NCBI RefSeq assembly: GCF_002001175.1
Contig: NZ_MUNT01000007.1
Span: forward strand, 232,155-296,154
DNA length: 64,000 nt
Reading direction: 5' to 3'
Source of the DNA: Rhodanobacter sp. C03
Lineage (GTDB): Bacteria; Pseudomonadota; Gammaproteobacteria; Xanthomonadales; Rhodanobacteraceae
Shown: positions 27,901 through 35,853 of the stretch, piece after piece
Layout: every line of letters starts with the position of its first letter
Position numbering within the stretch: the stretch's first letter is position 1
Program-made: the position numbers and the translations under genes
Notes under the pieces: model-generated
The model's input: only the letters and a program-made list of their open reading frames with translations
Told to the model about the DNA's origin: nothing
The model's database searches: none

Positions 27901-29542
27901 CGTCATCCAGAAACAACAGGTAGCTTCGACCCATACGGACACCACGCTGTACGGCTACACCCTGGCGAATCGACTGAACAGCGAAAGCACGCCCAATCAC
28001 ACCACGATCAGCTATGCCTACGACATCAACGGCCACGTCAGCGGCGTCACGGTCACACCCAGCGGCGCCAGCTCGGCACCACCCACGGTGGTCAGCGGCA
28101 TTACATGGATGCCGTTCGGGCCGATCAGCAGCTACACGCTGGGCAACGGCCAGATCATTACGCGCACCTACGACCTCAACTACCGGCTCACCGACCTGAC
28201 CAGTCCGGCGTTGGCGCTGCATTTTGCTCTTGATGCGATGGGCGACATCAAAGCCCTGGGCAATGCACCGGGTGCCAATCCAGCAACGGAAACCTACAAC
28301 TACGATCCGTTGTATCGGCTCAATAAGGTCATCGAGAGCAACGGCAGCACGCTGGAGAGCTACACCTACAATCCCACCGGCGATCGGTTGAGCAAGACGA
28401 CCACGGGTCTGGCCGGGGGTGCGTACCTTTACACCACCGGTACGCACCAGCTCGCCAGCATCGGCAATGCTTCCCAAGCCAATGATGTCGATGGCAATAC
28501 CACGGGCAGCGTCATCGGCGCCAACACCTCCGGCTACCACTACAACGCCCGCAACCGCCTGGACCTGGCGCAGCTCAATGGTCAGACCGTGGGCACCTAC
28601 ACGTACAACGCCCTGGGCGAACGCATCGGCAAGGTGGCGGCAACGACCGAGCGTTATGCCTACAACGAAGCAGGCCAACTGATCGGTGAATACGGCACCA
28701 CCAACCGCGACTACATCTGGTTGGGTGGTTTGCCGGTGGCGGTGATCGACAACACGATCAATGGTAGCGTGACCAGCAGTACGGTCAACTACGTGACCGC
28801 CGATCAACTCGGTACGCCGCGGGCGGTGACCAACAGTGCGGGCACCGTGATCTGGTCGTGGGCCTATCAGGGCAATCCGTTCGGCGAACAGCAGCCGACG
28901 TCAACCACCGGCTACGTGCTCAACCTGCGCTATCCGGGCCAGTATTACGATGCGGAGTCGGGGACGAACTACAACCTCAATCGTACTTATGAATCCGCGA
29001 CAGGGCGGTATTTGCAGAGTGATCCGATCGGATTGGCGGGCGGTATATCGACTTATGCCTATGTCGGCGGCAATCCATTGGACGGGCTTGATCCGCTAGG
29101 GTTGATAAATCTGAATTTATTCCCGGTATTTCAAGATATATATCTATACGCGCAAGCTATTCCAGATGTACCCGGTCAGTATATTGTTGGCGGTCATGGA
29201 TCATCAACAAGCATGTCTGCGCCAGATGGTACTCCCCTTACACCTGATCAGATCGCGGCAATGATTGAATCGGACGATAACTATGCGCCAGGTGAGCCGG
29301 TCACATTGGTATCTTGTGATACTGGAGTCCCTGCTGCTGATGGCTCACCATCATTTGCCGAGCAACTGGCCGACGATCTCGACGCGTCGGTTACGGCTCC
29401 GAATTCCATTGCGTGGCTTAGTCCTGACGGGTTTTATAGAGCTGCGGGATCATATGTCCCATCCAACCCCGACTTTGGCCCTAGTATCCTCGAGCCTGGG
29501 CAATTCATTACATACCTTCCCACACTGACACTGCAGGAATGA
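24917..29542 (+). CDS. Sec-exported RHS/YD-repeat polymorphic toxin
   Basis: The 1541-aa product starts at the ATG preceded by GGGGAAGG and carries a signal peptide (FAILALGLLIGSIGAARA), so it is a Sec substrate rather than an obvious VgrG-loaded effector. A DUF6531-like region (DPINASTGNKYLKQDDYV, GAQWRHSFDRSLL) is followed by many YD repeats. The RHS core signature RYLQSDPIGLAGGISTYAYV ends in GLDPLGL near residue 1396. The variable tip (about 145 residues) has a hydrophobic strand with His-Gly (YIVGGHG, His1427) and a second with Ser-Cys (VTLVSCDTG, Cys1467), a spacing and context like clan CD cysteine peptidases. Base composition becomes AT-richer in the tip, as expected for exchanged toxin modules. 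Toxin activity is inferred. Confidence 0.9.
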   Translation: MDFARFAILALGLLIGSIGAARATDPPTAVAIRVHSAVAHAQAVQVPNALTFPGFTAKPQALTALASPAGLAPDVTYGAPYKYGAWFPGGSGCVSGPRFPVFTGPPELTVNAAIADYENQFISCFGGGCDWTAVLGPDPTDPSPDIFAYIEDGGGCTGGNEDIYGTAHSANVGDGNVNGDGEGDQVNSAAPDVGDPINASTGNKYLKQDDYVDNTTWLTLSRFYNSNDATPRSFMGAQWRHSFDRSLLILGSPTSTIIMTRPDGSQTTFTKGGGGWVNPLSLVDQLTETDNAQGVATLYTVFIGANRHTETYSTAGLLLSVTDQTGQGIVLTYSTPSTPTTIAPSPGLLLTVTDSRNRQLSFAYNSSGLVTQVTLPDMGTLTYVYGGNGDGAITAVNYPDLSSKQYLYNESGLVEASSLYSPYLTGIVDESGGRYSTTGYDAENRAILTFFGEGANNTQVTYNSDGTATTAYPLGHNATMSFSQTNGLNQIGSIDQSCTPDCNQRWKTRTYDTNGYPASYTDFKGNLTTTQYNSYGLLHIEIDGVGSANQRTTTTVWNGGLREPLTRQVQNAQGTLVTATAWAYNYLDEMNARCEIDPAVPGAMSYTCANTTVPPAGVRQWGYHYCGGVDTVQCPVIGLLLSVDGPRTDVSDVTSYAYYMLDGVNHHHGDLKSITDPLGHVTTYLVYDGAGRVTSMQDANGVVTNLTYTPRGWLATRSVGSAITSFHYWPYGAVKTITDPDNVTTTFTYDGAHRLTDITDAQGNDLHYTLDASGNKTGELIHPVSNSTPVKNLTRIYNTLGQLTTVIDGLNNTVFSASTSTSYDANGNLVNSVDALGYQRQQSFDALNRLSSTIANYNGADPATSNTKTTINRDALDRLASVIDPTALTTTNTFDGLSNRTRLQSPDTGTSNDTFDAAGNRLVHTDAKGIVGTSTYDADNRMASTSYADTTLNVTYKYDEANSVTGCSASSPIGRLTRIVEGNVTTIFCYDVRGNVIQKQQVASTHTDTTLYGYTLANRLNSESTPNHTTISYAYDINGHVSGVTVTPSGASSAPPTVVSGITWMPFGPISSYTLGNGQIITRTYDLNYRLTDLTSPALALHFALDAMGDIKALGNAPGANPATETYNYDPLYRLNKVIESNGSTLESYTYNPTGDRLSKTTTGLAGGAYLYTTGTHQLASIGNASQANDVDGNTTGSVIGANTSGYHYNARNRLDLAQLNGQTVGTYTYNALGERIGKVAATTERYAYNEAGQLIGEYGTTNRDYIWLGGLPVAVIDNTINGSVTSSTVNYVTADQLGTPRAVTNSAGTVIWSWAYQGNPFGEQQPTSTTGYVLNLRYPGQYYDAESGTNYNLNRTYESATGRYLQSDPIGLAGGISTYAYVGGNPLDGLDPLGLINLNLFPVFQDIYLYAQAIPDVPGQYIVGGHGSSTSMSAPDGTPLTPDQIAAMIESDDNYAPGEPVTLVSCDTGVPAADGSPSFAEQLADDLDASVTAPNSIAWLSPDGFYRAAGSYVPSNPDFGPSILEPGQFITYLPTLTLQE

Positions 29543-29548
29543 ATCGCT

Positions 29549-29995
29549 ATGAAATTTGTTGTGTGCATGTTTTCTTCAATACTCCTTGCAACTGCTGCTA
29601 TTGCGCAGCAAGCGCCAATGTCAACTTGGATGACGCATCAAGTTTCAATTAATGGGAATGAAGGCGTCGCTCTAACTGACCAGCAAGTTGCGACATACTC
29701 AGCTCAGGCTTTACGGGGATCAGGCGCCGCGGCTAATAGACTCGGTGAACATTTTCTTTTAACAATAAATAATAGACGCCTTGCGGAATATTGGTATCTC
29801 ATTTCCGCAGAAGATGGAGATGCGGGTGGTCAACGTGGCTATGGTTCAATGATCCTTGAGGATTCGAGTGAAAACAAAACAAGAGCAATTTTTTGGTTGG
29901 AAAAATCCGCAAGCCAAGGAGATGCTATAGCCAGAAATAGTCTGCAGCACATTATGCATTGCCCGAATTTGGTCGCCAGTGAACCTTGCAGTTAG
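29549..29995 (+). CDS. Exported Sel1-like small protein, candidate RHS immunity protein
   Basis: The 148-aa protein begins six bases after the RHS stop. It has a signal peptide (FSSILLATAAIAQQ) and a helical region with Sel1/TPR-like pattern (GSGAAANRLGEHFLL, AEYWYLISAEDGDAGGQRGY, AIFWLEKSASQGDAIARNS). Two cysteines near the end may form a disulphide. It is AT-rich compared with the surrounding genes, like the RHS tip, which suggests they moved together. Position directly after the toxin tip supports an immunity role in the periplasm; this is inference. The TAG stop is followed in frame by the RHS remnant. Confidence 0.75.
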   Translation: MKFVVCMFSSILLATAAIAQQAPMSTWMTHQVSINGNEGVALTDQQVATYSAQALRGSGAAANRLGEHFLLTINNRRLAEYWYLISAEDGDAGGQRGYGSMILEDSSENKTRAIFWLEKSASQGDAIARNSLQHIMHCPNLVASEPCS

Positions 29996-30034
29996 GGTAA
30001 CTACCCGGCGCTTCGTATAACTGTTTTCGACCTG

Positions 30035-30124
30035 ATGTTCCGCTTCGCCAATATGTACGCCTATGTCGGCGGTAACCCGCTGAGCCGCATTGATCCGTAC
30101 GGGATGTTTTGGATACCTAGCTGA
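30035..30124 (+). pseudogene. Orphan RHS core-end remnant
   Basis: Bases 30053-30103 encode MYAYVGGNPLSRIDPYG, the conserved end of an RHS core, followed by only six residues and a TGA. The flanking sequence is degenerate, and no complete YD repeat or DPIGL motif precedes it. It looks like a displaced tip left by earlier toxin exchange. The remaining bases from 29996 to 30370 show nothing else recognisable. Confidence 0.7.
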
Positions 30125-30370
30125 TAAGGGGGCGGAGTGGACTGCTGCCGGTTTCGCGGACGGTTGAGTTAAGGTCGTGGAGGTCTGATCCCGAATTTCA
30201 ATTCTGTGTTGGACTGTGAATCGGCGGGTGGTCGACTGCCTTGGGTCGTGTTCTCGCCATGGCTTTCAGTTACGGTTGAGAGTTCCACCAGAGAATTTCT
30301 GCCAACGCCACGCGCCGCCTGATTTCACTGCCAAGCGCCACAACAGCAGATACGAGGTTGAGGAATCGCT

Positions 30371-30757
30371 ATGAATCTCGCAGACGCAAAGATTGCTCAG
30401 CTCCTGATCCCCGTCGACGACTTTGATCGTGGCGTGGCTTTCTATCGAGACGTTCTCGGCATTCCATTTCTGTTCGCGGCGCCTCCACAAATGGCTTTCT
30501 TCAATTGCGGCGGTGTCCGGCTGCTGGTCGGTGTCATGCCAGCGGGTCAGGAGGCGCAAAGGGGTTCGGCCATCTATTTTCAGATAGCCGATATCCACGC
30601 GGTGTTTTCTTCGTTGCAGGACCAGGGCGTGGTGTTCAAAGCGCAGCCGCATCTGGTGCACCGCACGCCGCAGTCCGAGTTGTGGCTGGCGGAGTTCACC
30701 GATCCTGATGGCAACCAGTTGGCGCTGATGAGCGAGATGGCGTCGGGTGGCACCTGA
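30371..30757 (+). CDS. VOC (glyoxalase/bleomycin-resistance) family protein
   Basis: The 128-aa single-module VOC protein has the paired beta-alpha-beta-beta-beta motifs: AQLLIPVDDFDRGVAFYRDV with FFNCGGVRLLVGV in the first half, and IYFQIADIHAVFSSL with FTDPDGNQLALMSE at the C-terminus. Such proteins are metal-dependent lyases, dioxygenases or drug-binding proteins; the substrate cannot be told. The gene is followed 17 bases later by a second VOC gene. Neither has an obvious link to the neighbouring RHS or T6SS genes. Confidence 0.9.
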   Translation: MNLADAKIAQLLIPVDDFDRGVAFYRDVLGIPFLFAAPPQMAFFNCGGVRLLVGVMPAGQEAQRGSAIYFQIADIHAVFSSLQDQGVVFKAQPHLVHRTPQSELWLAEFTDPDGNQLALMSEMASGGT

Positions 30758-30774
30758 CAACCGCGGAGATCACG

Positions 30775-31113
30775 ATGGCAAGCGCAATCCATTCGTCACG
30801 TGACGTCATCATCCGCACCGATGCCTGGGCCGAGGCTGTGGGGTTTTATGGAACCGTGCTCGGCCTGCCGGTCACGCACCGGAGCGAGACGCTGGTGGGT
30901 TTCGAGACGGGTTCGTTCTGTCTGTATGTCGAGAAGGGCCCGGAACACGGGCCTGTCTTCGACTTTCTCGTGGCCAATGTTCAGGCCGAAAAGCATCGGC
31001 TGGTCGCGGCAGGTTGCGTCGTCATCGAGGAGAACGCAGCCATTCCACATTGCTACCTGCGCGACCCATATGGCGTCGTGTTCAACCTTGGTAAGGTGCC
31101 TGCCGCATGTTGA
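30775..31113 (+). CDS. Second VOC family protein
   Basis: The 112-aa product shows the VOC pattern: VIIRTDAWAEAVGFYGTVLG and LVGFETGSFCLYVEKG in the first half, then FDFLVANVQAEKHRLVAAG and LRDPYGVVFNLGK. The terminal Glu/Gly motif of active lyases is replaced by FNLGK. It forms a pair with the preceding VOC gene (GGAGATCACG upstream of the ATG) and is probably co-transcribed. Substrate unknown. Confidence 0.85.
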   Translation: MASAIHSSRDVIIRTDAWAEAVGFYGTVLGLPVTHRSETLVGFETGSFCLYVEKGPEHGPVFDFLVANVQAEKHRLVAAGCVVIEENAAIPHCYLRDPYGVVFNLGKVPAAC

Positions 31114-31131
31114 GGAAGACGCCGCGCCGAC

Positions 31132-31501
31132 TCACAACCGTGCATACGCGAACCGACCATCCTCGCCCACGCTGGCGTTGATCTCCTGCACTGGTTCGCT
31201 GCGGCTCATCCGTTCGAGCACTTCGCCGGCGACTTCGGGGAGCAGGCTGCCACTGAGGATGTTGTCGATGTTGCGGGCGCCGGAATCCACTTCGGTGCAG
31301 CGTGCGGCGATGGTGTCGACCAGGTGCTCGTCGTAGCTGAAGCGGGCGCCGTGGTTGGCGGCGATGCGCTTGACGATCTTGTTGAGTTTCAGCCGCACGA
31401 TCTTCTTCATGTTGACGTCGCGCAGTGGATAGAACGGGATCACCGTGGTGCGGCCGATGAAGGCCGACTTGAAGTAGTCCTGGAGCTCGCTACGCAAGAT
31501 G
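31132..31501 (-). pseudogene. Duplicated 3' fragment of clpV (tssH)
   Basis: Bases 31151-31501 copy the last part of clpV (32022-32372) over 351 bases without gaps; I count 16 differences, about 95% identity. The encoded piece runs from LRSELQDYFKSAFIGRTTV to EINASVGEDGRF and then ends in YARL. It lacks a start and both ATPase modules, so it cannot work as ClpV. The intact clpV lies 0.5 kb upstream in the same orientation, and a 151-aa ORF sits between the two copies. Confidence 0.9.
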
Positions 31502-31529
31502 ACGCAGGGCAAGTACTGCCATCTTTCGG

Positions 31530-31985
31530 TTACACACGAGGAATTGCTTGCCGCGACACGTTGGCGATGGCGGCCGGGCATCCAGGAATGAGATCAAGCC
31601 GCGGGTATAGGTTGGGATACCACCCGGCAATTGCCAGATTGATATCCAGTATTAGAAACTCCGCGCCTGGCGCATAAAGGATGCCATTCGCAACACTGAT
31701 ATGGCCATCGATCACGGTATGGGGACGTTGGCTGTGTACGTGTCCTTGCATGGCTAGAATTGCCGCCACCAAGGGATCGTCATCTCTGCTGCTGCAGGAG
31801 CCAGTTACACGCACCGAGCGATATATCTGGAGAGTGGCTGCAGGGATCCCGCTTTCGCGGGCGCAAGCCTCTACAAAACTCCATTGCACAAAGCTGATAT
31901 CCATCGAATTGCCATTGCTGGCGTTTTTCCCCACCGATTGGTGGAGATTCCAGAAAAATTGATCTGAAAGGACGATTGGGCGCAT
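31530..31985 (-). CDS. Unrecognised 151-aa protein between two clpV 3' ends
   Basis: The soluble protein starts 17 bases after the clpV stop with an excellent AAGGAG seven bases before its ATG, so it is very likely translated. Visible stretches are SFVQWSFVEACARESGIPAA, VRVTGSCSSRDDDPLVAAIL and ISVANGILYAPGAEFLILDI. There is no signal peptide, no membrane segment and no family assignment. It is less GC-rich than the T6SS genes. It may be cargo acquired with the duplication event, such as an orphan immunity or effector-related protein, but no function can be read from it. Confidence 0.75.
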   Translation of the reverse strand: MRPIVLSDQFFWNLHQSVGKNASNGNSMDISFVQWSFVEACARESGIPAATLQIYRSVRVTGSCSSRDDDPLVAAILAMQGHVHSQRPHTVIDGHISVANGILYAPGAEFLILDINLAIAGWYPNLYPRLDLIPGCPAAIANVSRQAIPRV

Positions 31986-32002
31986 GGTTGTCTCCTTGCT
32001 TT

Positions 32003-34651
32003 TCAGTTGACGCTGTATTCAAACCGTCCATCCTCGCCCACGCTGGCGTTGATCTCCTGCACTGGTTCGCTGCGACTCATCCGTTCGAGCACTTCGCCGG
32101 CGACTTCGGGAAGCAGGCTGCCGCTGAGGATGTTGTCGATGTTGCGGGCACCGGAATCCACTTCGGTGCAGCGGGCGGCGATGGTGTCGACCAGGTGTTC
32201 GTCGTAGCTGAAACGGGCGCCGTGGTTGGCGGCGATGCGCTTGACGATCTTGTTGAGCTTCAGTCGCACGATCTTCTTCATGTTGACGTCGCGCAGCGGA
32301 TAGAACGGGATCACCGTGGTGCGGCCGATGAAGGCCGGCTTGAAGTGGTCCTGCAGCTCGCTGCGCAGGATGTCGTTGAGCGCTTCGACCGTGGGCACCT
32401 CGCCGTCGCCGGCGCAGGCTTCCATGATCAGCTCGGTGCCGGCGTTGGAGGTGAGGATGATGATGGTGTTCTTGAAGTCGATCTCGCGCCCTTCGCCGTC
32501 TTCCATCACGCCCTTGTCGAACACCTGGAAGAACAGCTCCAGCACGTCCGGATGCGCTTTCTCGATTTCGTCGAGCAACACCACGGAGTAGGGCCGCCGA
32601 CGCACCGCCTCGGTGAGCACGCCGCCTTCGCCGTAACCGACGTAGCCGGGCGGCGAGCCCTTGAGGCTGGAGACGGTGTGCGCCTCCTGGTATTCGCTCA
32701 TGTTGATGGTGATCATGTTGCGCTCGCCGCCGTAGAGGATCTCGGCCAATGCGATGGCGGTCTCGGTCTTGCCCACGCCTGACGTGCCGACCAGCAGGAA
32801 CACGCCCTTGGGTTTGTTTGGATCTTCCAGGTTGGCGCGCGAGGTGCGCACGCGCTGGGCGATCGCATCCAGTGCATGGCTCTGGCCGATCACGCGTTCC
32901 TCCAGTTGCTCGCGCAGCTTGAGGATGTTCTGGATTTCGTCGGCGACCATCTTGCCGAGCGGGATGCCGGTCCACGCGGCGATGATCTGCGCAGCGGTAT
33001 TGCCATCGACCAGTGCGTTGACCATCGGCGCCTGTCCCTGCAAGGCCTTGAGTTTCGTACGCAGCGCATTGAGTTCCTCGACCAGGCCCGCGCGCTCCGG
33101 CGCATCGGCGGCGAGCGCCTCGACCGCATCGAGCTTGCCGTGGATCTGGCCGACCAGATCGAGTTCCTCCTTCCAGCGCGCTTCCAGCGCGGTGAGCGTG
33201 GTCTGCAGCTCGGCGGTCTCGGCGTCGATCTCGGCGAGTCGCTTGCTGTGGTCGCTGCCGCCGGCGGCTTCCTTGGCCAGCTGCTCGCGTTCGGTGGCGA
33301 GGATCTCCAGCCGCTTGCGGCTGTCCTCGACCGGCGCGGGAATCGAGTTGAGACCGATGCCGATGCGTGCGCACGCGGTATCCAGCACGCTGACTGCCTT
33401 GTCCGGCAGCTGGCGGCCGACGATGTAACGTGCGGAGAGCTTCACCGCTTCGGTCACCGCCTCGTCCAGCACGCGCACCTGGTGATGTTTGGCCATCGCC
33501 TTCGCCACGCCGCGCAGCATGCTCACGGCGCGCGCCTCGTCGGGTTCGTCCACCTTCACCACCTGGAAGCGGCGGGTGAGGGCGGCGTCTTTTTCAAAAT
33601 ATTTCTTGTATTCGCCCCAAGTGGTGGCGGCGATCGTACGCAGCTCGCCACGTGCAAGCGCAGGCTTGAGCAGGTTGGCCGCATCGTTCTGGCCAGCCGC
33701 GCCGCCAGCGCCAATCAACGTATGCGCCTCGTCGATGAACATGATGATCGGCTTGGCGCTCGACTTCACTTCGTCGATCACGCCTTTCAGGCGTGCCTCG
33801 AATTCGCCTTTCACGCTGGCGCCGGCCTGCAGCATGCCGAGGTCGAGCGAGAGCAGCTCGACGTTCTTCAGGATCGGCGGCACGTCGCCGGCGGCGATGC
33901 GCGCGGCGAGACCCTCGACCACCGCGGTCTTGCCGACGCCGGGTTCGCCGGTGAGGATCGGACTGTTCTGGCGGCGGCGGGTGAGGATGTCCACCATCTG
34001 GCGGATTTCCTCGTCACGGCCGAGCACGGTATCGAGTTTGCCTTCGCGCGCCCGCGCGGTGAGGTTGCTGCAGTACTTGTCCAGGTTCGGTGTGGCGCTG
34101 GGCTTGCCGCCTTCGCCAGCATCACCGCCGGCCGAGGCCATCGGCGCGCCATCACCTTCGTTGAAGCTGCGTGCTTCGCGTGCTTCCACCGAGGCTTCGA
34201 CCAAGGCGTGGAAGTTCTTCTGCAGGGTCTCGACGTTGATGTCCTGCAGGGATTTGGCCGCCACCAGGCGGCGCAGTTCGGGCACCGCGACCAGCGCCAC
34301 CAGCAGGTGGCCGCTGCGGATGCGCGTCTCGCCGAACTCGATCGAGGCGTAGGTCCACGCCTGTTCCAGCAGTTCGGGGATGTGGCCGGAGAGTGCCGGT
34401 GTACGCGTGTTGCCGGTCTTGAAGCCGGCCAGGATCTGGTTGAGTTCCTTTTCCAGCCGTTCCGGCGCGACGTCGAACTGACGCAGGATGCGGCGGATGT
34501 CGCTGTTGTCGACCTCGAGCAGCTTCAGCAGCACGTGCTCGATCTCCACGTCGTAATGCGTACGCGACAGGCAAAGCCCGGCCGCGCCTTCCATCGCACC
34601 GCGACAGGTGGTGTTGAGTCGCGCTACCAGCGCGCGCAAATTGACTGCCAT
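32003..34651 (-). CDS. clpV: ClpV (TssH), T6SS sheath-recycling AAA+ ATPase
   Basis: Hexameric ATPase that disassembles contracted TssB/TssC sheaths. The 882-aa product has an N-terminal Clp-N domain, a first AAA module (Walker A GEPGVGKT, Walker B IMFIDEAHT), a ClpB-like coiled-coil insertion (around residues 415-530) and a second AAA module (GTSGVGKTET, VVLLDEIEKAH), then the D2-small domain. GGGAGAG precedes the ATG. The order is tssF-tssG-clpV on the minus strand. Its final 351 bases are duplicated downstream. Confidence 0.97.
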   Translation of the reverse strand: MAVNLRALVARLNTTCRGAMEGAAGLCLSRTHYDVEIEHVLLKLLEVDNSDIRRILRQFDVAPERLEKELNQILAGFKTGNTRTPALSGHIPELLEQAWTYASIEFGETRIRSGHLLVALVAVPELRRLVAAKSLQDINVETLQKNFHALVEASVEAREARSFNEGDGAPMASAGGDAGEGGKPSATPNLDKYCSNLTARAREGKLDTVLGRDEEIRQMVDILTRRRQNSPILTGEPGVGKTAVVEGLAARIAAGDVPPILKNVELLSLDLGMLQAGASVKGEFEARLKGVIDEVKSSAKPIIMFIDEAHTLIGAGGAAGQNDAANLLKPALARGELRTIAATTWGEYKKYFEKDAALTRRFQVVKVDEPDEARAVSMLRGVAKAMAKHHQVRVLDEAVTEAVKLSARYIVGRQLPDKAVSVLDTACARIGIGLNSIPAPVEDSRKRLEILATEREQLAKEAAGGSDHSKRLAEIDAETAELQTTLTALEARWKEELDLVGQIHGKLDAVEALAADAPERAGLVEELNALRTKLKALQGQAPMVNALVDGNTAAQIIAAWTGIPLGKMVADEIQNILKLREQLEERVIGQSHALDAIAQRVRTSRANLEDPNKPKGVFLLVGTSGVGKTETAIALAEILYGGERNMITINMSEYQEAHTVSSLKGSPPGYVGYGEGGVLTEAVRRRPYSVVLLDEIEKAHPDVLELFFQVFDKGVMEDGEGREIDFKNTIIILTSNAGTELIMEACAGDGEVPTVEALNDILRSELQDHFKPAFIGRTTVIPFYPLRDVNMKKIVRLKLNKIVKRIAANHGARFSYDEHLVDTIAARCTEVDSGARNIDNILSGSLLPEVAGEVLERMSRSEPVQEINASVGEDGRFEYSVN
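32022..32372 (-). repeat. clpV 3' segment, parental copy of 351-base direct repeat
   Basis: This is the copy within intact clpV; the partner lies at 31151-31501. Both are in the same orientation with their starts 871 bases apart, so recombination between them would delete the 151-aa ORF and restore a single clpV end. Confidence 0.9.
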
Positions 34652-34697
34652 GACTGCTCTCCCGTCGATTGTTTCCCTCTCCCTCAGGAGAAGTGCT

Positions 34698-35840
34698 CTA
34701 CGTCAAACCACTGAACACGAAGCGGCATTCGTCCGCCGGCTGTTCGCTGCGGCGACCGGCCAGCCAGCTGTTCCAGCCTAGTCGCGCCGGATGCGCGCCA
34801 CCCACGCGCGCGCGCGGTACGGCTTCGGCCCGGAGTACCAGCTGGATCTCCAGGTCGAGTGCGAGGCCAGTGAGAAAGCGCAGCAGTTCGACCACCGCGC
34901 CAAGCAAGGCATGCTGTGGCAGCAGCGCATCGAAGCCGCGCAGACGCATCGGCCCGATGCGCACGCGCACCGTGGTCTGCCGATCCCAGAAGCGCGAGCC
35001 AAGCACGCAGCCGTCGCCGAAGCGCTGGTTGTGCCGGCCCAGGCGGGTGCGGTCGCGCACGGGAATGCGCTGCCAGGTGCCATGACAGCCGATCACCTCC
35101 ACCGGTGCATCGACCACGTCGCCGATCACTTGCGCCAGGGCGTCCACGCCGTGCGGGCGCTGTGCCACCAGGCCGCTGTAGTAGCCCAGCGCGGCGGCCG
35201 GCAGTCTGGTTTTCGTGCTGCTGCCGCGCGTACGTGGCTCCACCAGGGCATGCAGCGCCGGTGTGCCCAGCCCGATCAGGTCGTAGATATGGCGCAACAC
35301 GCCGCTGCCGCTGCCGCCCTTTTCGCCAGCAAGTTCCTGGCTGAGTTCGGTGCGGTGTTTGGCCCATGCACGCCAGAACAGGCTGAGCAGGCGATGGTTG
35401 AAGATGTCCAGGAAATCGCGCGAGGCGGTGTCGCGCGCTTTCAGCTGAGTCATCAGCCATTCGGTGTAATGTCGCGGCAGCACGCCGGAGGGACCGGTGA
35501 GGCCGAGAAAATTCACGCTCATCGTGTAGCGCGGTGCTGCGCTCTCGTCCTGGCTGGCGCGATCCAGTGCATGCAACTCGCACGGCGGGAAGTTCAGCGA
35601 CGGTGGCACGGTGAAACGCAATGCATCGTGGGTTGACGACACCCCGGCGCGCGGCGGCATGCCGTGGGCCCGGTACAGCAGACGCACGGCCTGGAAGAAG
35701 CTGTAGCGCTCCGGCTCGGCAAGCAGCGCATCCAGCGGCGCATGCGGCAGCAGGCCGGGCACGGTCAAGGCACCGGCCAGCAACGGCAGCGGTAGCGGAG
35801 CCGGTGCCTCGGTGTGCGCGGAGTCGATCAGTTTATCCAT
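34698..35840 (-). CDS. tssG: TssG baseplate protein
   Basis: T6SS baseplate wedge protein (ImpH/VasB family) that pairs with TssF. The 380-aa product shows the family hallmarks FFQAVRLLYRAHG, VNFLGLTGPSGVLPRHYTEW and DFLDIFNHRLLSLFWRAW. The C-terminal domain with GCHGTWQRIPVRDRTRLG and DRQTTVRVRIGPM is also typical. It begins 13 bases after tssF and ends 46 bases before clpV. The central stretch has a Gly/Ser-rich loop (EKGGSGSGVL). Length is within the family range. Confidence 0.95.
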   Translation of the reverse strand: MDKLIDSAHTEAPAPLPLPLLAGALTVPGLLPHAPLDALLAEPERYSFFQAVRLLYRAHGMPPRAGVSSTHDALRFTVPPSLNFPPCELHALDRASQDESAAPRYTMSVNFLGLTGPSGVLPRHYTEWLMTQLKARDTASRDFLDIFNHRLLSLFWRAWAKHRTELSQELAGEKGGSGSGVLRHIYDLIGLGTPALHALVEPRTRGSSTKTRLPAAALGYYSGLVAQRPHGVDALAQVIGDVVDAPVEVIGCHGTWQRIPVRDRTRLGRHNQRFGDGCVLGSRFWDRQTTVRVRIGPMRLRGFDALLPQHALLGAVVELLRFLTGLALDLEIQLVLRAEAVPRARVGGAHPARLGWNSWLAGRRSEQPADECRFVFSGLT

Positions 35841-35853
35841 CAGATCATGCTCA

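Noticed and set aside
26897..28807. 636-aa open frame antisense to the RHS gene
   Set aside because: It is a shadow of the periodic YD-repeat coding sequence on the opposite strand; it shows no domain, and the sense strand has clear conserved motifs.
31132..31581. Reading the clpV 3' copy as a separate 149-aa gene
   Set aside because: The frame upstream of the duplicated part is unrelated sequence without a ribosome binding site. Only the duplicated ClpV tail is conserved.
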